Origin: Flaccisagitta enflata
Lineage: Eukaryota > Chaetognatha > Sagittoidea > Aphragmophora
Assembly (NCBI GenBank): GCA_965153355.1
Contig: OZ231128.1
Span: 49,166,001 to 49,230,000, forward strand
Reading direction: 5' to 3'
DNA: 64,000 nucleotides
Part shown: positions 39,668 to 51,094 of the stretch, one piece after another
How positions within the stretch are numbered: position 1 is the first letter of the stretch
Layout: each line of letters starts with the position of its first letter
Made by a program: the position numbers and the translations under genes
Notes under the pieces: model-generated
Told to the model about the DNA's origin: nothing
Databases searched by the model: none
The model's input: the letters and a program-made list of their open reading frames with translations, nothing else

Positions 39668-40177
39668 GTCTTTTTTGTCGCCGATTCGGTTTCCTGTTGT
39701 TTTGTTTTTTCTTCATCAAATGAAAATGCATAATTCAGCGCATTGGTGGAACTCCTGATGCTTTTTTCACAATTCCACAAAGAATCTTTTTTAGCCAAAG
39801 GAAAAATATCAAATAGAGGCAAAAAGCGCCCTTATGCTAGGTGCGTACGACTGTCTTTGTTTGTTGACACATCTTGAATACCTAGTATTTCTTGTTCTAG
39901 TCTATAAACTCGCCAGTACAGAACTTGATGTTGTTTTGGGTAAAGCAGTCTTGTCGTTTTCTCTGTTTTTTTTTTTCGACATTCTTTTTCATTTCTCCTT
40001 CCTTGCGTTTTCTCTGTTTTCTGACTGCCGTCATTTCTTTTGTTGGTGATTGTCATTTGTTTTTTGCCTGTCCAAAACACAACCTGAGTCTCCCCCTGGA
40101 AAGCTGCCATCATTATTCTTCACTAGCCGCTCTTTTAGTCTCTTTCTCTGTTTTCTGCTCTGGGTTCGTTCTTTCTT

Positions 40178-40182
<5 letters not shown>
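39668..40182. other. Unassigned stretch
   Basis: T-rich with no recognised gene. Confidence 0.5.

Positions 40183-40232
<50 letters not shown>
40183..40232. repeat. (TC)n microsatellite
   Basis: 50 bp of TC with one TTTC break. Confidence 0.95.
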
Positions 40233-40324
40233 AAATGGACTAAAGGAGACAGAAAGACCTCCACTGAGTAGTATGAGGCTCAATTTTGAGAAGGATAATC
40301 TAAGGTGACGACGGGCAAATGGAA

Positions 40325-40849
40325 GAAGGAGAGATACTCAAAGAAATGGTGTCTGTAGGGCCACGAGTGGTGATGGAGGAAGAGGAGATGGAGATGATAG
40401 AAGGAGAGATACTCAAAGAAATGGTGTCGGTAGGGCCACGCGTGGTAAGGGGGGAGAGGACATGGAGATGGAAGATGGAGAGATACTCAAAGAAATGGTG
40501 TCGGTAGGGCCATCAGTGGTGATGGAGGAAGAGGAGATGGAGATGGAAGTAGGAGAGATACTCAAAGAAATGGTGTCGGAAGGGCCACGCGTGGTCATGG
40601 AGGAAGAGGAGATGGAGATGGAAGAAGGAGAGATACTCAAAGAAATGGTGTTGGTAGGGCCACGCGTGGTCATGGAGGAAGAGGAGATGGAGATGGAAGT
40701 AGGAGAGATACTCAAAGAAATGGTGTCGGAAGGGCCATGAGTGGTCATGGAGGAAGAGGAGATGGAGATGGAAGAAGGAGAGATACTCAAAGAAATGGTG
40801 TCTGTAGGGCCACGCGTGGTCATGGAGGAAGAGGAGATGGAGATGGAAG
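40325..40849. repeat. 75-bp minisatellite, first block
   Basis: Seven units of 75 bp built on GAGATACTCAAAGAAATGGT, GGGCCACGAGTGGTGATGG and a GGAAGAGGAGATGGAGATGG tail. 75 is a multiple of three, so frames repeat as 25-residue peptides (GEILKEMVSVGPRVVMEEEE plus MEMEV on +). The block is continuous with 41480-43210 apart from an inserted element. Confidence 0.95.
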
Positions 40850-40949
40850 CAGGCGTTCATATTTTGGAGGAGCGAAGAGCGCCGCTCCTCGGAAATGGAT
40901 AGAGCATGTCGGAAAATCATGGAAGGAAAACAAGAGGAAGAAAAAAAGA

Positions 40950-40957
40950 AAGAAAAA

Positions 40958-41030
<73 letters not shown>

Positions 41031-41060
41031 AGAAAGAAAGAAAGAGAGAAAAAAGGAAAG
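40950..41060. repeat. (GAAA)n microsatellite
   Basis: GAAA array within the hAT-like element. Confidence 0.95.
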
Positions 41061-41103
41061 AGATGATTTTTTTCCAGGTGAAGTAGGTCAATGATGCACT
41101 TTT

Positions 41104-41254
41104 TAGTTGCGGACACGCAACTCTACAAGAGCCTTTGTCTGTCCGTCGGTCCATCCGTCCATCCGTGAACACGAGTCGAAAAGTGTGAAAACATGCATTT
41201 CCGCCCCTGCCCACCTGTCCGCAACTGGTATTGGCCGTGTATCTGGCCTTGTTT
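41104..41254 (+). mobile_element. Family A element, AGTTGCGGAC subfamily
   Basis: Hairpin TAGTTGCGGACACGCAACT, GTCTGTCCGTCGGTCC core, distal GTCCGCAACT and CCGTGTATCTGGCCTTG. Complete, and located inside the hAT-like element, giving a three-level nest. Confidence 0.85.
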
Positions 41255-41479
41255 GATTGATGCATGATGGTGTATCTGATAGCGATTTTTGCCATTGAAA
41301 AAGTCAATGCAATTTAGTTACACTTCAACCAGAAGACTGACAGACTGACCAACTGATTTGATAGTAGTGATTTGTGGACAAACTGGACATGTCTATGAAT
41401 GATTCTATAGATCTATGTGTCCGAAATTTTATGTGGGAAAATTTTGCTCCTCGGAAGATTTTCAAAATATGAACGCCTG

Positions 41480-43210
41480 GATGGAAGTAGGAGAGATACT
41501 CAAAGAAATGGTGTCGGAAGGGCCATGAGTGGTAAGGGGGGAGAGGACATGGAGATGGAAGAAGGAGAGATACTCAAAGAAATGGTGTCGGTAGGGCCAA
41601 GAGTGGTGATGGAGGTCGGAGGAAGAGGAGATGGAGATGGAAGATGGAGAGATACTCAAAGAAATGGTGTCGGTAGGGCCATCAGTGGTGATGGAGGAAG
41701 AGGAGATGGAGATGGAAGTAGGAGAGATACGCAAAGAAATGGTGTCGGTAGGGCCATGAGTGGTAAGGGGGGAGAGGACATGGAGATGGAAGAAGGAGAG
41801 ATACTCAAAGAAATGGTGTCGGTAGGGCCAAGAGTGGTGATGGAGGAAGAGGAGATGGAGATGGAAGATGGAGAGATACTCAAAGAAATGGTGTCGGTAG
41901 GGCCACGAGTGGTGATGGAGGAAGAGGAGATGGAGATGAAAGTAGGAGAGATACTCAAAGAAATGGTGTCGGTAGGGCCAAGAGTGGTGATGGAGGAAGA
42001 GGAGATGGAGATGGAAGATGGAGAGATACTCAAAGAAATGGTGTCGGTAGGGCCATCAGTGGTGATGGAGGAAGAGGAGATGGAGATGGAAGTAGGAGAG
42101 ATACGCAAAGAAATGGTGTTTGTAGGGCCATGAGTGGTAAGGGGAGAGGACATGGAGATGGAAGAAGGAGAGATACTCAAAGAAATGGTGTTTGTAGGGC
42201 CAAGAGTGGATGGAGGAAGAGGAGATGGAGATGGAAGATGGAGAGATACTCAAAGAAATGGTGTCTAGGCCACGAGTGGTGATGGAGGAAGAGGACATGG
42301 AGATGAAAGTAGGAGAGATACTCAAAGAAATGGTGTCGGTAGGGCCAAGAGTGGTGATGGAGGAAGAGGAGATGGAGATAGAAGAAGGAGAGATACTCAA
42401 AGAAATGGTGTCGGTAGGGCCACGAGTGGTGATGGAGGAAGAGGAGATGGAGATGATAGAAGGAGAGATACTCAAAGAAATGGTGTTGGTAGGGCCACGA
42501 GTGGTGATGGAGGAAGAGGAGATGGAGATGGGAGATGGAGAGATACTCAAAGAAATGGTGTCGGTAGGGCAACGAGTGGTGATGGACAAAGAGGAGATGG
42601 AGATGAAAGTAGGAGAGATACTCAAAGAAATGGTGTCGGTAGGGCCAAGAGTGGTGATGGAGGAAGAGGAGATGGAGATGAAAGTAGAAGAGATACTCAA
42701 AGAAATGGTGTCGGTAGGGCCACGAGTGGTGATGGAGGAAGAGGACATGGAGATGAAAGTAGGAGAGATACTCAAAGAAATGGTGTTGGTAGGGCCACGA
42801 GTGGTGATGGAGGAAGAGGAGATGGAGATGGGAGATGGAGAGATACTCAAAGAAATGGTGTCGGTAGGGCAACGAGTGGTGATGGACGAAGAGGAGATGG
42901 AGATGAAAGTAGGAGAGATACTCAAAGAAATGGTGTCGGTAGGGCCAAGAGTGGTGATGGAGGAAGAGGAGATGGAGATGGAAGATGGAGAGATACTCAA
43001 AGAAATGGTGTCGGTAGGGCCACGAGTGGTGATGGACGAAGAGGAGATGGAGATGAAAGTAGGAGAGATACTCAAAGAAATGGTGTCGGTAGGGCCAAGA
43101 GTGGTGATGGAGGAAGAGGAGATGGAGATGGGAGAAGGAAAGATACGCAAAGAAATGGTGCCGGTAGGGCCACGAGTGGTGATGGAAGAAGAGGCGATGA
43201 AGATGGAACC
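41480..43210. repeat. 75-bp minisatellite, second block
   Basis: About 23 units of 75 bp with occasional shortened units (for example near 42205 and 42268). The unit tail alternates among GGAAGATGG, GAAAGTAGG, GGAAGAAGG and GATAGAAGG forms in an order that recurs, suggesting multi-unit duplications. Open in three or more frames on both strands. There is no evidence that it is translated. Confidence 0.95.
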
Positions 43211-43306
43211 CGATGAGGGAAGGCAAAGGCGTTGAGAAATATGCCAAGAGTCACAAAACTCGAGACTAAAAGACATTTCTCCATTTTCCTATTCACAGAG
43301 AAAAAA

Positions 43307-43520
<214 letters not shown>

Positions 43521-43632
43521 ACTGGTGACTGGTCAAACAAATGCTCAAAACAGTGACACAGTCAGTCGGACTTTCTCACTTATATTGACAACAACAAGAA
43601 TTCGAAGTCCTTCCAGTCCCACGTCCTATGTA

Positions 43633-43738
43633 AACAAGGCCGGATACACGGCTACCTTAGTCGCGTGCGGGTGGGCAGGGGCAGTATTTGAGTTACTAAA
43701 GCACTTAGGCAAGTGCAGTGAGGCTAAAGACACGTGAC
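43633..43738 (-). mobile_element. Family A distal end, truncated
   Basis: AACAAGGCCGGATACACGG, AGTCGCGTGCGGGTGGGC and AGTGCAGTGAGGC, then homology stops. No hairpin end or tetranucleotide core. Confidence 0.75.
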
Positions 43739-44406
43739 CCCCGTCTCGTGTGTCTACAATGAGTATTGTTCTTGTTTCATAAACACATCTATAGGCTCAA
43801 AGACTACAGTTAATGTTGACAGAGGCAAACCTGTCAATCACCCAAACTAGGCATCGAATTGAAGGAGTTAAAACTCCAATCTTGTAAAGAATTTGGTGTA
43901 CTTTTTATACAATCTACAAGGCAACAATTTTTCACCAGAATGTTGACTTTCCTTTCCCAGCTCGTCGAATTTAGAATACCAAATTGTTGAAAAAGGTGTA
44001 TTTGGTATCAGAATTGGACCACCAATTTCCACCATCTCGTGGCCTTTCGCTTTGCGCCCAGCATATTATCAATCTAAAAGGAAAGTCAATTATCGAGAAA
44101 CTTTGTCCATTCTCCTTTTTCATTGTCAAATGTCAATACTGATCATGCCTTCTTAATGGTGATTGTTTTTTACTTAAGTTATTGATTTCATTGGTTTTTT
44201 TTTATTTCATAAGTAACTATAACCTTAGTTAGTAACTATAACTTTAGTTAGTAACTATAACTTTGGTTAGTTCAGTACGCAACTTTGTCTCTTCTTTGTT
44301 GTCGCTTCTCATTAGTTTTCTGAGCTAGCCGTCGAAGCTCTGTATCATGCGACCTGTGACATCTGACATGTAACGTCAGACATGTGACACGTGACATCCA
44401 ATATAA
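43739..44406. other. Unassigned stretch with two tiny tandems
   Basis: Three and a half units of a 19-bp repeat (TTAGTTAGTAACTATAACT) at about 44212-44272, and a loose GACATGTGACATC-type repeat at about 44348-44400. Confidence 0.6.
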
Positions 44407-44560
44407 AACAAGGCCGGATACACGGCTACCTTAGTCGCGTGCGGGTGGGCAGGAGCGGCGAAAGAAAGCTAAGCGTGAAGGACCGACCAACCAACGGACC
44501 GACCGACAGACCGACCGACAGACGGACAGAGCGGGTTGTAGAGTCGCGTGCACGCGACTA
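44407..44560 (-). mobile_element. Family A element, AGTCGCGTGC subfamily
   Basis: Complete: AACAAGGCCGGATACACGG, AGTCGCGTGC sub-end, CCGACCGACAGA core, and hairpin AGTCGCGTGCACGCGACTA with a fully palindromic loop. Confidence 0.85.
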
Positions 44561-44939
44561 AAAAAAAGATTGAATAAAAAAGACATACATAGTGATATGT
44601 CAAGGGCTACAGAGCGAAAATGAAGGGACAGACAGGGACATCGGTGAAAAGAGGCATCTTTGGAGAAAACACAGAATCATGGTGGTGAGTTTCATGGACG
44701 CACTAAATCAGGAAATGTCGATGAGTTTTGACCAAAACGAAGATGGAGGTAAAGAATAAGGCAAATACGGAGGGACACGAATGGCCCTCAGTGTGCGGCT
44801 ATAGATGCGTACGATTTTTCATTTGTGTCTGTCGATATTCCCATTGTCATAAAATCAATGATTTATAACACAATCAGAGCCGGATGATAACCCAAAAACA
44901 ATGGTGATGCTTTGAGTATTGGTCAAACTTAAAAACATC
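44561..44939. other. Unassigned stretch
   Basis: No recognised feature. Confidence 0.5.
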
Positions 44940-44948
44940 ATTCTATAA

Positions 44949-45288
44949 TGGGGGGGTCGGTAACAACAAACTTTGGAAATGCCAGTCGGACATATGGCCA
45001 AAGTGTGCACAAAAACAATATATAAACACATGTGAAAGGAAAAAGGGGTAACACCATATCATTTACAGTCGTGCCACCCCCCTTATTTACATTATAATGA
45101 ATAGGGAGAAGGAAGAGGAAGAGGATGCTCCTATACTTTACCATGGGAAAGGTAGGGTTGGCACGACTGTAAATGATAAAGTCTCATGAACTTTTCCCTT
45201 TAGTTATTAGGTTGATTTGTGATTGCGTATGGTCTGTTGATATGTCCGATTGGCATTTCCAAAGTTGGTTGATACCGACCCCCCCCCC
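44949..45288. mobile_element. Mutator-like foldback MITE
   Basis: 340 bp flanked by the exact 9-bp direct repeat ATTCTATAA (44940-44948 and 45289-45297). Terminal arms of about 130-140 bp are inverted copies: GGGGGGGTCGGTA near both ends, GGAAATGCCAGTCGGACATA against its inverse, and CATTTACAGTCGTGCCA against its inverse. A 9-bp duplication with long TIRs is the Mutator (MULE) signature. Confidence 0.85.
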
Positions 45289-45525
45289 ATTCTATAACCA
45301 GCACCTACTCTCATGATGATTTGCCTGAGATTGAGGCATCTATTGTCGATTCTGGCATGCAGTGAAACGGCCAGAAAAAAAGGCTAGCTTGAGGTGTCAA
45401 ACTGTCAGAAACTGTAATAAACTGTCAGAATCGTTGTTATCGGCCAAGAATAAAAAAAGGTAAAACGGTGGCAAGAATGCAGGATGGAAAGGTGCTACAA
45501 TGTTTTGATTTGATGAGATGATCTT

Positions 45526-45660
45526 TAGGTGCGACAAAGCACCTCTATAACTGGCTGTGTCCGTCGGTTGGTCGGTCGGTCGGTTGGTCTGTCTGTCTGT
45601 CGGTAACGCATTCGTTCGGCGATTCACACGTCGCACCTATTGGCCTACTTGGCCTTGTTT
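45526..45660 (+). mobile_element. Family A element, AGGTGCGAC subfamily
   Basis: Hairpin TAGGTGCGACAAAGCACCT, GTCGGTTGGTCGG core, distal GTCGCACCTATTGGCC and TACTTGGCCTTG. Same subfamily as 27605-27727 in the opposite orientation. Confidence 0.84.
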
Positions 45661-46641
45661 TTCTCTCATCGGCTTGTGAAAGAATTCAATCATATAACGA
45701 GGAAACCTCATGTTTGAGGGCGTCAAGTAAACCAATACCAATATTACCAATATTCATCTATTCGTCTCTTTCTAGCCCTCGTTCTATCTCTTTCTGTTTC
45801 TTCGTCTTTCTCAGCGAGTCACCATCACATTGTGTCTCTCTTGCATATTCTCCAATAATTACCCATTCAAATTCAAATTCTTACTGTGTCCTGATTTTTT
45901 ATTCATTTTTCTTGTGCTTTTATTATTGGAATTTCTTGTTTTTTTTCCCATTCCATCAATCATTCAAGTTCATTCCATTATAATCACTCAACGCTCTTAA
46001 CATGTATTCGTCATGTTAATTTTTGAGGGCAAAAGTGTTCAGATAAAATCAAAGAGCAATCGATGCTTTGGCACATTTAACCAAGAAGAATTCCTCATCC
46101 AAAATTTGCTTCCTTGTTGCTTATCCTCGCATTCATGGTAAGATGATATCGTCCTGCTGCTCAAGTTAAGATTTGAATCAAATATCATTTATGACATTTG
46201 ATACTCATAGCGCTTTCACGCTCAAGGAAAAAGCATGATAATCATGTTTTTCCAATGAATAAAACCTTATTATCAGGATTTCTTCCTTGAGCGTGAAAGC
46301 ACTGACAATGTTGCAGGTTTTCAAAACATTGGTATTGAGTTACATGAGCATGAGGAAGCTTTATTCGTTATCAATTGATATGAAACGCAAAGATGGTTGG
46401 CTCATGGAGGGTCAGATAAGGTGTTAGGTAAGGTGTCGACCAAGAAGGGAGATCTGGTGTCTCAGCATGAATAAGTTGATCTCATTTCAGGATAGGATTG
46501 TAGGTATAAAGAATGTGCTGGAATTTGGTGCGACCGACATCGTAAATCAATCGCATAAACCTCTCCCAAGTGTCACTTGATTCTCCGCCTGTCACAAGAA
46601 TGGTGCCTTCATTTACATGGATCCTTTGAGTGTTTTCTTTT
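45661..46641. other. Unassigned stretch
   Basis: AT-rich low-copy DNA; only the hairpin at 46209-46303 stands out. Confidence 0.5.
46209..46303. repeat. Imperfect hairpin
   Basis: GCTTTCACGCTCAAGGA and its inverse TCCTTGAGCGTGAAAGC flank a short AT-rich loop; arms extend imperfectly through GATAAT/ATTATC. Possibly a tiny MITE. Confidence 0.7.
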
Positions 46642-46800
46642 TGGTCGCGGACTTTCGTCTCTTTAACAGACTTTTTTTTCCACCCGTCGGTCCGTGGGTC
46701 CGTTCATAACTATACCAACATACTGACCGGCCAATACCGTTTGTAACTGCGCCAACATACCAATCAACCAGCCAACCATCCAATACCGTTCATAACGCAC
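46642..46800 (+). mobile_element. Degenerate family A-like element
   Basis: TGGTCGCGGACTTTCGTC and CACCCGTCGGTCCGTGGG resemble a family A hairpin and core; it passes into a duplicated segment containing CCAATACCGTT. Confidence 0.4.
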
Positions 46801-46875
46801 GAAACGACATGTTAAATCAAGAATTTCCACTGGTGCCCCCCGTCCGCGACGATGTTCTAACCTCGGATTCCTTTT

Positions 46876-47060
46876 TAGTCGCGTGCTACGCGACTCTACA
46901 CCCCGCTTTGTCCGTCCGTCGGTTCGTCCATCCGTCCGTCCGTCCGTCCATCCGTCCGTCCGTCACACTTGGCCCCACTTCTCCTGCCCAAATGGTAGGA
47001 TGACTTCAAAAACAGCCCCTGCCCACGCGCACGCGACTGGGGTAGCCGTGTATCCGTTTT
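46876..47060 (+). mobile_element. Family A element, AGTCGCGTGC subfamily
   Basis: Hairpin TAGTCGCGTGCTACGCGACT, CCGTCCGTCCATCC core, CCCACGCGCACGCGACTGG and GTAGCCGTGTATCC. The final GGCCTTGTTT is missing. Confidence 0.82.
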
Positions 47061-47426
47061 TATCAAGTATCATAAGCGTCTATTTGTTTGTATACCTTTT
47101 CATATTCATGTCTGGTTATTTCTGTCTTTCGGTCTGTCTGTGTAGCTCTCTGTCTATGTAGCTGTCTGTCTGTCTGTCTGTCTTTATTTTTGTCTGTCTG
47201 TTTGTCTCTTTCGCTTATTCATTTATTCATCCCTCTTCCTCCTTCTCTCCCTCCTCTATTCAGGCTTTGTTTCCGTATTTCTGTGTCCTTTTATTTGGTT
47301 GGGTTCCTTTTTTCCTTCTTTTCCTTTCTTTTCCTCTTTTCCTTAATTAGAGAGAGTTCGAAGCCGTGATTAATGCGACTCTGGATTCCAAAGCAACTTT
47401 TACTCACTTCTTTCTTTCCTGACATT
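47061..47426. other. Pyrimidine-rich stretch
   Basis: (TGTC)n-like tract at about 47155-47215 and T/C-rich DNA. No gene. Confidence 0.55.
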
Positions 47427-47704
47427 GGGCGTGTTTCTACTGACGACCAAAAACGCGTTTCTTCCCGTGAAACGCGATAACAGCGTGAACACATACCTAT
47501 TCATGAATTTCAACCGTCCCATGAGGGAGTGAGCAATGTGAGTGAGCGAGCCTGTGAATGGAGCGAGCGAGCTGAAGCGAGCGTAGCAAAGCGGAGCGCT
47601 GCACTGCGAAGCGAGTGAGTGGAGTGAGCGGTGCGAGCGAACGAACCTAGCGAGCGACTGAGTGGCCTGTTAAAAACGCGATTGTCTCTGACTAGAAACG
47701 TCCC
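47427..47704. mobile_element. Family E MITE, copy 1
   Basis: 278 bp, ends GGGCGTGTTTCTA and GACTAGAAACGTCCC, flanked by CATT (47423-47426, 47705-47708). Interior holds AACGCG repeats and an AGCGAGC-rich stretch with GAGTGAGCGAG units. Confidence 0.83.
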
Positions 47705-47708
47705 CATT

Positions 47709-48752
47709 CTTTCCTGTCCTTTTTCTTATTCTCTCCTGTCCTATCTTCACTCTTTTTCAACCACTTCTCATTTACTTCCCCCTCTTACTCTTTTTTTTTT
47801 TCTCTGCCTCTGCCTGTCTCATTTTCTGACAGTTTCTCTATCTCTTTCTTTGTTTGTGTGTTTGTGTGTTTGTTTGTTTGATTGTTTGTTTGTTTGTTTG
47901 ATTGTTTGTTTGTTTGTTCATTCTCTTTCTTAGGCTTTTCTGTCTGTTAGGTTCCTTTTTGAAATATCCTAGGCAAAGCATTACGTTGCACTCAGTCCCT
48001 TCTCTTTGGTTTTCCAAGCACGTATACCTCCGCAGTTTTCACCTCCGCGGTTGATGAGGACTTTTACGTACTTTACCTGGCATAAAAGATTCCTCTCACA
48101 CTGTTTCTCTAATTTTGCTCGTGTAAACAATGACAGACGAGACTAACGCTCGCAAGCTCGCCCATTATACCAGTAATGGCGGCTGTCGCCGTGAGGAAAA
48201 AAGTCGCAAGCATAGGTCACTTTCGTCTTTAATCACTGCAATTTTTTGACCTACACGATCATATGGATCTAGAGTTTGTTTTACACTGTAATGAAAGGTG
48301 CTGTTTCACGCCTCAGGAAAACTGATTTGAGAGGCTGATTTAATAGCTACTTCAGGGCTGAGGAGGGCTGATCTGTAGACTGAAGCCTGAAATGGCTGTT
48401 TCAAAGCTCAGGGAGCTGATTTGAAACCCGAACTGGCATGGGAAAGATGGTTTTACTATTCACTATTTCTTTGGGAAATATTCAAATGGTTGTCCATTTC
48501 TCATTAGTTCACAGTGTTATTTTTTTTTTCCTTTTTTTTTTAGAATTTTCTATGCAAGCAGGGGTTTCCTTCCTTCAAAGTTGTCAAGGTCTAAAGAGAG
48601 AGAGTGAAATGGAAACTCATTTCCAGCCGTAATTATCTCCAAAATTCAAACTTTGTTCCACTTCGTTGGCTCTGCAGACTTGAAAACCGGAATTTTTCGA
48701 GAAATGTCGCCAAAGTTCAGTTATTCGTGAATCATGATGGAGATTGGCAGAG
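47709..48752. other. Unassigned stretch
   Basis: Contains a (GTTT)n tract (about 47855-47920) and a patch at 48315-48440 (GGGCTGATTTGA-like units) resembling a decayed family B core. Confidence 0.5.
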
Positions 48753-49021
48753 GGGACGTTTCTAGTCAAGAGACAATGGCGTTTTTAAACAAGCCACTCG
48801 GTCGCTCGCTACGTTTGTTCGCTCGCGCCGCTCACTCCGCTCAATCGCTCCGCCACGCTCCACTTCATTCTGCTTGTTTCGCTCGCTTGCTCCATTCATG
48901 GGCTCGCTCACTCACTTCACTCACTCCTTCTTCGGACAGTAAAATGTATGAATATATGTTCACGCTGTAAACGCGTTTCTCAGGAACAAACGCGTTTTTC
49001 ATCTTCTCTAGAAACACGCCC
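48753..49021. mobile_element. Family E MITE, copy 2 (inverse orientation)
   Basis: 269 bp, ends GGGACGTTTCTAGTC and CTAGAAACACGCCC, flanked by AGAG (48749-48752, 49022-49025). Confidence 0.83.
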
Positions 49022-49140
49022 AGAGTCGTTTACTCTCACCTCTGAATTTGGATATAATAACTTTAAATTACATTTATAGTTGATTAATATTCCTACAGTA
49101 CCACCTAATCAACTGGCGCAGGATTATGCTTTTGACAGGT

Positions 49141-49171
49141 TTTTGTTATTGTTATTGTTATTGTTATTGCT

Positions 49172-49252
<81 letters not shown>

Positions 49253-49300
49253 ATTTTTGTTTTTATTATTGTTATTGTTATTGTTATTGTTATTGTTATG
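49141..49300. repeat. (TTATTG)n-(TTG)n-(TTATTG)n array
   Basis: TTATTG hexamers on both sides of a central (TTG)n block, a symmetrical arrangement. Confidence 0.95.
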
Positions 49301-49301
49301 A

Positions 49302-49910
49302 CGCAGAGCAGAATCCGGCCGTCAGAGTTCAGTCGTATGAATTTAGGGCCCCTTACCAATCATTTTGTTTCCGTGTAATGAATTGGCCCGTCGAATTACA
49401 CTTGGTATACCTACTATCAGATATATTATCCATAAAAAAACAATATTGAGCCGAGGCAATGGCGCTAGGCAGGTCTAAACTGCTTAGAAATTGAGGAATT
49501 CCTAAGGAAACTGAGTGCCAAGGCCCAATTGTGCCATTGAGTAAACCACTTGGTACAGCAATGCCAATACTGCTGACACCCAAATGATCAGACCTAGACT
49601 CAATTATAGTATATTTTGTGCTACAAAAAAAGTTAGAAGGCTCTCGGACTTGCATCATGTCCGTAAGCTAATTCCGCAAAGCAGAGGTCAGGATGACAAT
49701 GACTTTTTAAGTATTTGTGAAATTTGAGTATTATAATGTAAAATGGCTATAAAATCATAAGGGAATGGGTGTGATTGATAGGTTATAGTGTTGTTACATG
49801 TTAAACAGCATTACTGGTCGGTTTGCACCTTGTGAGACTTATCTAACTAGGTTTATAAGATTTTCAAGAAGATTTTTGATTGATTTTCACAATTTCGAAA
49901 ATATTATTTT
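49302..49910. other. Unassigned stretch with one ordinary-composition frame
   Basis: Holds the frame described at 49353-49658; otherwise nothing recognised. Confidence 0.45.
49353..49658 (-). CDS. Weak hypothetical frame, 101 codons
   Basis: The minus-strand frame has balanced composition, unlike most frames here. I recognise no domain. No splice sites, promoter or neighbour supports it, so it may be chance or an exon fragment. Confidence 0.15.
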   Translation of the reverse strand: MMQVREPSNFFCSTKYTIIESRSDHLGVSSIGIAVPSGLLNGTIGPWHSVSLGIPQFLSSLDLPSAIASAQYCFFMDNISDSRYTKCNSTGQFITRKQNDW

Positions 49911-49915
49911 CAATC

Positions 49916-50058
49916 TTGAGAATTTCAAATCTTTAAAAGAAATAAAAATTTTGCATTTTTGAAAACATACCGGCCTCCGTATTACAAATGGCTAGCCCGG
50001 TATGTTTTGTTTTTTTTGAAATACTCATTTTCTATGCAAATTTGAAATTCTCAGTGAA
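49916..50058. mobile_element. Foldback element or hairpin
   Basis: TTGAGAATTTCAAAT pairs with ATTTGAAATTCTCA and GAAAACATACCGG with CCGGTATGTTTT around a short loop. The GCATTTTTGAAAACAT segment near the loop resembles GCATTTCCAAAAACAT in the hairpin of the 4387-4996 element, so the two may be related. Confidence 0.65.
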
Positions 50059-50209
50059 TTAGTTATATCACAGTTTCATTCAATTTTCCTCTGATTTTCC
50101 TTAGAAAATAACTAAGTTCTGAACATGGTAATGATCATTTAAACAACATACTGATCGACGCGGTTGGTAAAAAAAAAGGCTGGAAACATAGTTCTTCAAG
50201 TCTCGGGCT

Positions 50210-50300
50210 ACTGGGCAGGGGCAGTGACATAAAAGGCCACTCAAGCACTTGGGCAGGGGCAGTGATATAAACCGCCAGAAGGCGTTAAGCTAGGCCGAAT
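50210..50300 (-). mobile_element. Family A-like fragment
   Basis: GGGCAGGGGCAGTGA occurs twice with CACTCAAGCACTTGGGC, matching the distal interior of family A. The ends are lost. Confidence 0.5.
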
Positions 50301-50465
50301 GCCACGCCCCCCCCCAGCTCCACGTGTCTGTCTGTCTGACAAACTCTTTCTTTCTTTCTTTCTTTCTTTCTTTCAACAACAACAACAACAACAACAACAA
50401 CTTTCTTTCTTTGCTCTCCTGATTTTTTTCTTTCCTTTTGTTTTCTTCATTCTTTTTCTGCCAGT

Positions 50466-50529
50466 GGAGTTGCGACTCTACACGATTCTGCTGTATTGCT
50501 TCGGTCCATCCCTCCGTCCCTCCATTCAT

Positions 50530-50594
<65 letters not shown>

Positions 50595-50605
50595 TTTCTT
50601 TCTTA

Positions 50606-50643
<38 letters not shown>

Positions 50644-50864
50644 AACCGTTTGTGACTCTCCAAGAGGGTGTGTCCCTTGTGAGGTAGCTCCATCTGATAA
50701 TTTGGATGACAGTAAATCGATAAAGGATTTTTTAGCATTACTGCCCCCTAAACAGCTACAAAACAGCTCCCACACTCTCTCATACTGCCCCTGCCAACCA
50801 GCATTACTGCCCCTGTCGACCCAAAAAGCGACTTCTCATTGGCCGCGTATCCGACCTTATCATT
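50466..50864 (+). mobile_element. Family A composite with expanded (CTTT)n
   Basis: GAGTTGCGACTCTACACG and GGTCCATCCCTCCGTCC, then (CTTT)n at 50531-50643, then GTGACTCTCCAAGAGGG and a distal AAGCGACTTCTCATTGGCC with GCGTATCCGACC. (CTTT)n with (CAA)n also lies upstream at 50348-50405. Confidence 0.6.
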
Positions 50865-51094
50865 AATCATTTATGCGTCATTATTTTTTTTATGGATTTT
50901 AAAAATTCCAATGAAACAAAAATTGCAGCTGATTTTCTTAGCGTTTAACTCCTGGTATGTGGGTTTGTCTTCTGCTCCTCAAGATTGATTTTTCTGGGTT
51001 AATGGATAAATCATCATTGTTAATGAGTTATGACTTGTCAACAATTCGGACGAGATCTACACTTTATTGAATAAATGAAATGACATGAATGAAT
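50865..51094. other. Unassigned stretch
   Basis: No recognised feature. Confidence 0.45.

Larger units (their letters stand above)
40850..41479. mobile_element. hAT-like element inserted in the minisatellite
   Basis: TIRs CAGGCGTTCATATTTTG (left) and CAAAATATGAACGCCTG (right). GATGGAAG occurs at 40842-40849 and again at 41480-41487; since the minisatellite unit has GATGGAAG once followed by TAGGAGAG, this is a true 8-bp target duplication. The 630-bp interior holds a (GAAA)n array and a family A copy. No transposase. Confidence 0.88.
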
